A DNA stretch of 64,000 nucleotides. Source: an uncultured Brevibacillus sp. (lineage in GTDB: Bacteria > Bacillota > Bacilli > Brevibacillales > Brevibacillaceae). Shown piece by piece: positions 60,010 to 64,000 of this stretch. How positions within the stretch are numbered: the first letter of the stretch is position 1; the number at the start of each line of letters is the position of its first letter. Both the position numbers and the translations under genes were made by a program. The DNA lies in contig NZ_CANMZW010000012.1 in the NCBI RefSeq assembly GCF_947502445.1, positions 1-64,000 on the forward strand, given 5' to 3'. The notes under the pieces were generated by a model. The model made no database searches, had not been told where the DNA came from, and saw only the letters and a list, made by a program, of their open reading frames with translations.

Positions 60010-60213
60010 ATGGAATTGCACATACGAACAAAAGCCAGCCATGCATCGGCGCTACAGAAAGAAATAACTTGTCATGGCATCTGCATTTCTGCTTTACGTC
60101 CGTTTGAAAATGATCAAGTCGAATTCATATTCCACTCTATTTCCGAGCACCAGAAGAAGCTGATATCATATACTTTACGCAACTACAGCTATACGCTAAC
60201 ATATCTGTCCTAG
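60010..60213 (+). CDS. Small protein of unknown function
   Basis: A 67-residue protein (MELHIRTKASHASALQKEIT to YSYTLTYLS) with AAGGAGGGT before the ATG. No family recognised. A terminator follows at 60237. Confidence 0.6.
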   Translation: MELHIRTKASHASALQKEITCHGICISALRPFENDQVEFIFHSISEHQKKLISYTLRNYSYTLTYLS

Positions 60214-60236
60214 TCGCATAAGCAGGATCATTTTCT

Positions 60237-60258
60237 CCCCCTTTTTAGGGGGTTTTTA
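60237..60258 (+). terminator. Terminator
   Basis: CCCCC-TTTTTA-GGGGG followed by T5. Confidence 0.75.
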
Positions 60259-60265
60259 CGTGTAA

Positions 60266-60314
60266 GAAAGTTTAAGTTCTTCACCGTATGAAAGCAATCT
60301 TGCTTAAACTTTCT
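60266..60314. repeat. 12-bp perfect inverted repeat
   Basis: AGAAAGTTTAAG (60266-60277) and CTTAAACTTTCT (60303-60314) are exact inverted copies, 25 bases apart, in the gap between the small gene and thiM. Confidence 0.6.
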
Positions 60315-60381
60315 GGAACGCATAACATGGTGCCTCAGCGTCCGCATCCGGCATAACTTCGGTAAAACTTTCAGCTAAAAC

Positions 60382-60423
60382 GCGGTCGCTCCTCCTTGTG
60401 TAGGCATCGATAGAGGTTTTTTT
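60382..60423 (-). repeat. Post-stop repeat, copy 4
   Basis: On the minus strand, directly after the thiM stop: AAAAAACCTCTATCGATGCC, then AAGGAGGAGCGACCGC. The last block equals that of copy 3. Confidence 0.5.
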
Positions 60424-61231
60424 ATTTTTGTTCCTCCACTTTTCCCATACGCCGAACATCATCAGTTGTTATCGTCGACAGGGTGTTCAAAAACTCGATT
60501 TGAAAGCTGCCTGGCCCCTCGTCCCCTATTTTTTGGGCTGCTAGTTCAGCCGCAACGCCGTAGGAGACCAAAGCCTGGACACCCGCTTCCAACTTATCCT
60601 GTTCAACCGCTGCGAATGCCCCCATCACAGAAGTAAGCAAGCAACCGGTTCCTGTCACTTTTGTTAAAATCGGATGTCCATTGTGGATTAGGTATGTTCT
60701 CACTCCGTCTGAGATCACATCTACCTTACCCGTAATCGCAACAATGGTTTTGAGCTGCTTGGCGGCTGCAATTGCCAGAGAGATGACATCTTTGTCGCCA
60801 ACACCTGCGTCTACGCCCTTTATTTGCCACTCTTCCCCGATCGTATTTGCAATTTCTGCTGCATTCCCTCTAATTATGGAAATGTTTAGCTGTTTGACTA
60901 TTTTCCTCGCTGTTTCGGTACGATACGGTGTGGCTCCGGCTCCGACAGGATCGAACAAAATGGGAACTCCGTACTCATTGGCAGATTTTCCGGCGATCAG
61001 CATCGCCTCTACCTCTTGTTCATTCAAGGTTCCCATATTCAGTACGAGAGCACCTGCTATTTTGGCCATGTCTGCAACTTCTTCCTTGGCATAGGCCATT
61101 ACTGGCGATGCCCCCAGCGCCAGTAACCCATTAGCCGTAAAATTGGTCACGACCAAATTTGTAATGTTATGTACGAGCGGATTATTCTGGCGTACGAGAT
61201 CGAGTGATTGTCCAATTCGGTTAAGCTCCAT
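60422..61231 (-). CDS. thiM: Hydroxyethylthiazole kinase
   Basis: A 269-residue ribokinase-fold enzyme of thiamine salvage: [52 protein letters not shown] and [16 protein letters not shown] with the catalytic Cys. It phosphorylates 4-methyl-5-hydroxyethylthiazole. No thiE or TPP riboswitch sits beside it, unlike many thiM operons. It is preceded by an unknown gene on the same strand at 26 bases. Confidence 0.93.
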   Translation of the reverse strand: MELNRIGQSLDLVRQNNPLVHNITNLVVTNFTANGLLALGASPVMAYAKEEVADMAKIAGALVLNMGTLNEQEVEAMLIAGKSANEYGVPILFDPVGAGATPYRTETARKIVKQLNISIIRGNAAEIANTIGEEWQIKGVDAGVGDKDVISLAIAAAKQLKTIVAITGKVDVISDGVRTYLIHNGHPILTKVTGTGCLLTSVMGAFAAVEQDKLEAGVQALVSYGVAAELAAQKIGDEGPGSFQIEFLNTLSTITTDDVRRMGKVEEQK

Positions 61232-61257
61232 GAATCCTGCCCCTTTCTGTCACATCA

Positions 61258-61830
61258 TCAGGTGCTGGGGAGCATTTTATGTACCGTCAAGACCTCCCCG
61301 AGCTCTGGATGTTCTTGCTTTACTCCTATGATGATATAGGAACGCTGCAAAAGAGGCAATTCTCGCATGGAAGCTAAGACATTCCAAGTCTTATTTTCCT
61401 CACAGAAGACCTTGCTATGGAATAAATAATGGCCTGCACCTTCTTTTAAAACATGAATTTCTTCCAGAGCTGCGGTAATCTTCACACGGTCATCAGGATG
61501 GGCAATCCGATTTTCTTCCACCCACTTTTCCTTCATTTCATCTACCTTTAGCATTTTCCATTTGTCCAAAAACCGCCAGTCCTTTGAATGGGGAAATATG
61601 TGCTTTGTCTCTTCTAAAAAGTGATTGTATTCTCCATGAAGTTGATCAACATAATCTTCTACATCCTCAGAAATGACGCGAATGGACTCTTCCCCACATG
61701 TCCGAATATGATGTGCGAGGTATTTGAAGGACTCAATCATGTCAAAGTCCCCCCATCCCCAAGCCTGTTTACCGAAAACTCCCCCTCGGGTTCGGCATTT
61801 TGTGCAACTGAAGTAATAATATGTAGACAT
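61258..61830 (-). CDS. Protein with N-terminal zinc-ribbon-like motif, unknown function
   Basis: A 190-residue soluble protein. It opens with STYYYFSCTKCRTRGGVFGK, a CxxC knuckle, and has HHIRTCGEES where a second ligand set may lie; the rest is mixed helix and strand. No family recognised. Possibly cotranscribed with thiM. Start supported by AGGGAGATAGGGG. Confidence 0.65.
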   Translation of the reverse strand: MSTYYYFSCTKCRTRGGVFGKQAWGWGDFDMIESFKYLAHHIRTCGEESIRVISEDVEDYVDQLHGEYNHFLEETKHIFPHSKDWRFLDKWKMLKVDEMKEKWVEENRIAHPDDRVKITAALEEIHVLKEGAGHYLFHSKVFCEENKTWNVLASMRELPLLQRSYIIIGVKQEHPELGEVLTVHKMLPST

Positions 61831-62076
61831 GTAAAATCCCCTATCTCCCTTTTTTGTGTCTATTTTTGGTATCGGAAAAGGAACCCGTGCAATTTACGTT
61901 ACATTCGAACCTATTTTTAAAAAATAATTATGTAAACTCGTGGATGTACCGGAAAAAATACGCTCCCAAACGAAATTCCTACATAAAATCAGGAAAAAAT
62001 ACCCTATTAGAATCAAGCAATCTTCCTTATCATTGTCCACGTAGACAAAACAGTCATCTTACGTAGAGGTATTTTC

Positions 62077-63192
62077 ATGAATAAAAAAATGACAAAAATA
62101 TCCCTTATTATCAGTCTATGTCTGCTCCTGGCTCTGCCAGCCGATTGGGCGTGGACAGTGAACGCTGCTGAACAGATTAGCGCAAAGGTACTCGCTACTT
62201 CTTTAAACGTGCGCAGTGAGCCAAGCTTTCAGGCAGCTGTCGTCGGTTCCTTGTCTTACGGTGCAACTGTCACAATCTCCAAGGAAGCATACGGCTGGGC
62301 ACAGATCAGCTATAAGCAAACAACAGGCTGGGTAGCAGGCTACTATCTGCAAAAGAACACGAAGGGAGTCGTCCCAGCTGCAAAGCCGGCGACTTCATCT
62401 GGAACCAGTGACAGTCGCGGCACCGTCACCGCAGATGCTCTGCGGATGCGCAAAGGACCAGGCCTGGATCAGGACATCCTGCAGGTCTTGCCACTAGGTA
62501 CCACACTTGAGATTACGAGTCGAAAGGCGGACTGGTTGCAAGTCAAAACCTCTGCAGGAAAAACAGGCTGGGTTTCAGCCAACTATGTCGGTCCATCTAC
62601 TGGCAAAGGGACTTCAAAAGCTACTACAAAGGCGACGAACTCCTCAGGCCTGAAGGGAAAAGTGATCGTCATCGATCCGGGACACGGCGGAAGTGATGTT
62701 GGAGCTATTGGACTTAAGTGGAAAACGGAAGAAAAGAAGCTCAATCGAGACACTTCCAACAAGGTAGCAAGCAAGCTGCGTCAACGGGGGGCACAAGTTA
62801 TCATGACCAGAACGAGAGACAGCGAAAAGCCTTCCCTTTCGCAGCGAGTTGCCGTCAGTGAAGCCAAAGCCGCTGATGCGTTTGTCAGCATCCATTACAA
62901 TTCGTCGATCAAGCCTAACAGTGGAACGTTGACATTTTTTTATTCGCAAACGAAAGATTATCCATTAGCCCGTACCATCGAAGCACGTCTACGCAGCAAT
63001 CAAAGCCTCCCAAGCAATGGCATATCGTATGGAGACTATCATGTACTGCGCGAAAATGCTCAGCCTTCTGTGCTGGTTGAGCTAGGCTTTTTGACCAATG
63101 CAAAAGACGAGGCCATCATTCGTACAGCAAGCTATCAGGAACGTGCAGCACAAGCTATTGTGGATGGGCTGGCTGACTATTTTTCCAACTAA
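62077..63192 (+). CDS. N-acetylmuramoyl-L-alanine amidase with two SH3 domains
   Basis: A 371-residue secreted wall hydrolase: signal peptide to about residue 30 (ending VNAAEQ), two bacterial SH3 domains (residues about 35-95, LNVRSEPSFQAAVVGSL, and 113-173, LRMRKGPGLDQDILQVL), a Ser/Thr/Lys-rich linker, and an Amidase_3 domain. Zinc ligands: IDPGHGG, the Glu in the KTEEKKLN stretch and VSIHYNSS; catalytic Glu in LVELGFLTN. It cleaves the amide between muramic acid and the peptide; the SH3 domains bind the wall. AGAGGT precedes the ATG. Confidence 0.93.
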   Translation: MNKKMTKISLIISLCLLLALPADWAWTVNAAEQISAKVLATSLNVRSEPSFQAAVVGSLSYGATVTISKEAYGWAQISYKQTTGWVAGYYLQKNTKGVVPAAKPATSSGTSDSRGTVTADALRMRKGPGLDQDILQVLPLGTTLEITSRKADWLQVKTSAGKTGWVSANYVGPSTGKGTSKATTKATNSSGLKGKVIVIDPGHGGSDVGAIGLKWKTEEKKLNRDTSNKVASKLRQRGAQVIMTRTRDSEKPSLSQRVAVSEAKAADAFVSIHYNSSIKPNSGTLTFFYSQTKDYPLARTIEARLRSNQSLPSNGISYGDYHVLRENAQPSVLVELGFLTNAKDEAIIRTASYQERAAQAIVDGLADYFSN

Positions 63193-63210
63193 AGCAAAAA
63201 ACCAACACAA

Positions 63211-63249
63211 AAAAGGGCCCTGTCGACTTCCTAGCGACAAGGCCCTTTT
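63211..63249. terminator. Bidirectional terminator
   Basis: AAAAGGGCC(C)TGTCG/CGACA(A)GGCCCTTTT between converging amidase and YitT genes. Confidence 0.82.
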
Positions 63250-63304
63250 CCTTCCTCATTCTATATGCATGTTTTACAACGATTACACTTCAAATTCATT
63301 CGTA

Positions 63305-63961
63305 TTAACGGTGCGTCATCGAGACGTTGCCATGCCCGTTTCCTTCTTCTTCAGCGGTTTCACGAGTCCCTGCTTCAACCGTCCATGTAATGACGCGGCT
63401 GGAAATGACAACAGCCAAAATGGTATACATCATCTCTTTCATCGGTACGTACCAGAACGATAGGCAAAGCACCATAACGTCTAGTAAAAGAAAAATCGTA
63501 CCAATAGACAGCCCTGTGTACTTGCTCAGGAGCAAAGACAAAATATCGTCTCCACCCGTTGCCGCTCCATATCTGAGGACTAGCCCTGTTCCCAGCCCAG
63601 TCAAAACACCGGACAACAAGGAAGCGACTGGCATCATGTTATGGAGATCCATTACAATTGGGGAATATTGCTCAAAGCCTTCATAAAAAGCTGTAAAAGC
63701 AAGTGAAGCCAGAATCGTATCCCAAATAAATTGACGTCCTCTCACCAGAAATGCCACAATAAACAGCGGAATGTCGAGCATGAGCATCATCATCGCCGGA
63801 GAAAGGTCAAAGGCATATTTGGCCAGTAATCCCAGTCCGACGAATCCACCCTCAGACAAGTGGTTCTGATAGTTAATGTGATAATAGGCAAAAGCAAGCA
63901 AACATGCACCAAACAAAATCAAACTGTAACGCCTTGATACTTGCAGCGCTCTCCTCATCAT
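63305..63961 (-). CDS. YitT-family membrane protein
   Basis: A 218-residue integral membrane protein with about five helices and the family pattern LSEGGFVGLGLLAKY in the first loop and GLGTGLVLRYGAATGGDDILSLLL before the fourth helix. Function is unknown. It lacks the extra C-terminal cytosolic DUF2179 domain found in the longer YitT proteins. The ATG at 63961 has GAGG upstream. Confidence 0.82.
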   Translation of the reverse strand: MMRRALQVSRRYSLILFGACLLAFAYYHINYQNHLSEGGFVGLGLLAKYAFDLSPAMMMLMLDIPLFIVAFLVRGRQFIWDTILASLAFTAFYEGFEQYSPIVMDLHNMMPVASLLSGVLTGLGTGLVLRYGAATGGDDILSLLLSKYTGLSIGTIFLLLDVMVLCLSFWYVPMKEMMYTILAVVISSRVITWTVEAGTRETAEEEGNGHGNVSMTHR

Positions 63962-64000
63962 GGATTCCTCGCAGTTTTGTCGGTTTTGGCATAGACGCCC

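Noticed and set aside
61232..61258. TPP riboswitch upstream of thiM
   Set aside because: The gap is only 26 bases and contains no THI-box motif.
1..64000. CRISPR array, insertion sequence or complete prophage
   Set aside because: I saw no regularly spaced repeats, transposase motifs or block of phage structural genes; only the glucosaminidase remnant hints at phage origin.

Overview
The window reads as chromosomal DNA of a spore-forming, low-to-mid GC Firmicute of the Brevibacillus/Paenibacillus type. This rests on recognisable Bacillus-type genes (mgsR/yqgY/yqgX, ylaJ/ylaK/ylaH/typA, speD, speA, ykuQ/ykuR-type dapH and deacetylase, yktB, two YhcN/YlaJ spore lipoproteins, an SR1P peptide), on S-box and L-box riboswitches, and on AGGAGG-type ribosome binding sites. 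I see no intact prophage, insertion sequence, rRNA or CRISPR array. The assignment to Brevibacillus is inference from gene content, not a database result.

Layout. 1-6.9 kb: mgsR-like regulator, an ArsR/DeoR-type regulator with a Cys-rich tail, yqgY, a MidA-like methyltransferase, a secreted coiled-coil protein, a CapA-like lipoprotein and yqgX. 6.9-14 kb: a five-gene oligopeptide-type ABC importer transcribed leftwards from a sigma-A promoter with a terminator hairpin in its leader. Its binding protein has the two halves of the family in swapped order, and both permeases carry long N-terminal membrane extensions. 14-27 kb: small membrane and lipoproteins, DinB, PhoH (YlaK), YlaJ, an S-box controlled metI-metC pair, a secreted repeat protein with a poly-Asp tail, YlaH, glutathione peroxidase and TypA. 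27-34.3 kb: a second YhcN/YlaJ protein, speD, two paralogous unknown genes, DUF4446, YktB, nitronate monooxygenase and speA. Three leaders here (speD and both paralogues) can fold so that the Shine-Dalgarno is paired, and one of them looks like a full riboswitch.

34.4-43.2 kb: a dihydroorotate-dehydrogenase-like domain fused to an eight-helix duplicated membrane domain, a secreted propeller-repeat protein, an SR1P peptide gene, a lipase, a MarR/ScoC-like regulator, a decayed glucosaminidase gene and small conserved genes. 43.4-47 kb: an L-box controlled operon holding three consecutive acetyl-branch steps of lysine/diaminopimelate synthesis. 47-55 kb: a Fur-controlled flavodoxin, GNAT, EcsC, methyltransferase plus racemase-like pair, and an adaptor/permease/ATPase export system. 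55-64 kb: pdxK, two EamA transporters, a truncated DinB gene, a six-tRNA array (Ser-Glu-Gly-Met-His-Leu), a phospholipase-A2-like gene, thiM, a cell-wall amidase and a YitT membrane protein.

The strongest oddities are the circularly permuted solute-binding protein, the candidate riboswitch upstream of the unknown gene at 28375-28971, the fused membrane DHOD-like protein, and a short interspersed repeat (core CTATCGAGGC) that sits directly after stop codons in four places.
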